DNA of 5,992 nt from Actinomycetes bacterium. Lineage in GTDB: Bacteria > Actinomycetota > Acidimicrobiia > Acidimicrobiales > JAJYPT01. This document shows positions 5,852-5,992 of the stretch, piece after piece; position 1 is the stretch's first letter; the number at the start of each line of letters is the position of its first letter. The notes under the pieces were generated by a model. That model did no database searches. It saw nothing but the letters and a program-made list of their open reading frames with translations, and was not told the DNA's origin. The stretch is taken from assembly GCA_021795135.1 (NCBI GenBank), contig JAJYPT010000111.1, positions 1-5,992 on the forward strand, written 5' to 3'. A program made the position numbers and the translations under genes.

Positions 5852-5992
5852 GATAAAGTCTTCAATTGTTGTTATAGAATTAGCTATACTTTGTGATTTC
5901 AACCAACTAATGCAGAGTAATTTTTTTTGCTTCTGTAGAAAGAATTCTAAAGACTTGGTTAATTTAAAATTATTTAAATAAGTATAGTTCTA

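Larger units (their letters stand above)
5649..5992. other. Gene-free region upstream of the ABC exporter
   Basis: No convincing gene, tRNA or rRNA is visible on either strand. The region presumably holds the exporter promoter (minus strand), but no -35/-10 pair with good spacing stands out; TTGAAA and TATAGA are present with only 13 nt between them. It contains the two inverted repeats at 5741-5775 and 5827-5851. A minus-strand stretch without stop codons (5840-5989) lacks an ATG and a Shine-Dalgarno sequence. Confidence 0.6.

Overview
The window is AT-rich, with A/T-biased third codon positions throughout, and carries gene families that I associate mainly with Actinobacteria. These are a CarboxypepD_reg (CpD)-type tail like those on actinobacterial drug exporters, a CpD-YceI fusion, a DrrA/DrrB-type ABC exporter, and an XRE regulator paired with a DUF6036 nucleotidyltransferase. 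The best guess is a low-GC actinobacterium or a related Gram-positive-type lineage. This is inference from family recall, not a database search. TGA, TAA and TAG all act as stops, so the code is standard.

Positions 2-2201 (+) hold a tightly packed operon entered from the left edge. First comes the 3' end of a gene encoding a Gly/Ser/Asn/Gln linker and three CpD-like beta-sandwich repeats, probably the cytoplasmic tail of an MFS transporter. A MerR-family regulator follows, then a YceI lipocalin-like protein with its own N-terminal CpD domain. Both junctions are ATGA stop/start overlaps, so the three products should be translationally coupled. The idea of an exporter plus an isoprenoid-binding carrier under MerR control is inference.

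Positions 2202-2386 are a convergent intergenic gap. Positions 2387-3497 (-) hold an XRE-DUF6036 gene pair that resembles a toxin-antitoxin-like module. The XRE gene has no convincing start: its HTH reads on upstream in frame to a stop codon, and the nearest ATG lies in another frame, which suggests a start-proximal frameshift. A perfect 38-bp palindrome sits just upstream. Next to it, at 3562-3639 on the + strand, is a frameshifted fossil of the last CpD repeat, about 89% identical to 749-827.

Positions 3645-5600 (-) hold a DrrA/DrrB-like ABC exporter, ATPase first and permease second. A 159-nt gap between them contains a near-consensus promoter for the permease. The ATPase is best started at GTG 5600, behind a strong Shine-Dalgarno sequence that directly abuts a perfect 12-bp hairpin. 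The remaining 5649-5992 has no convincing gene but holds two inverted repeats, one with perfect 15-bp arms.
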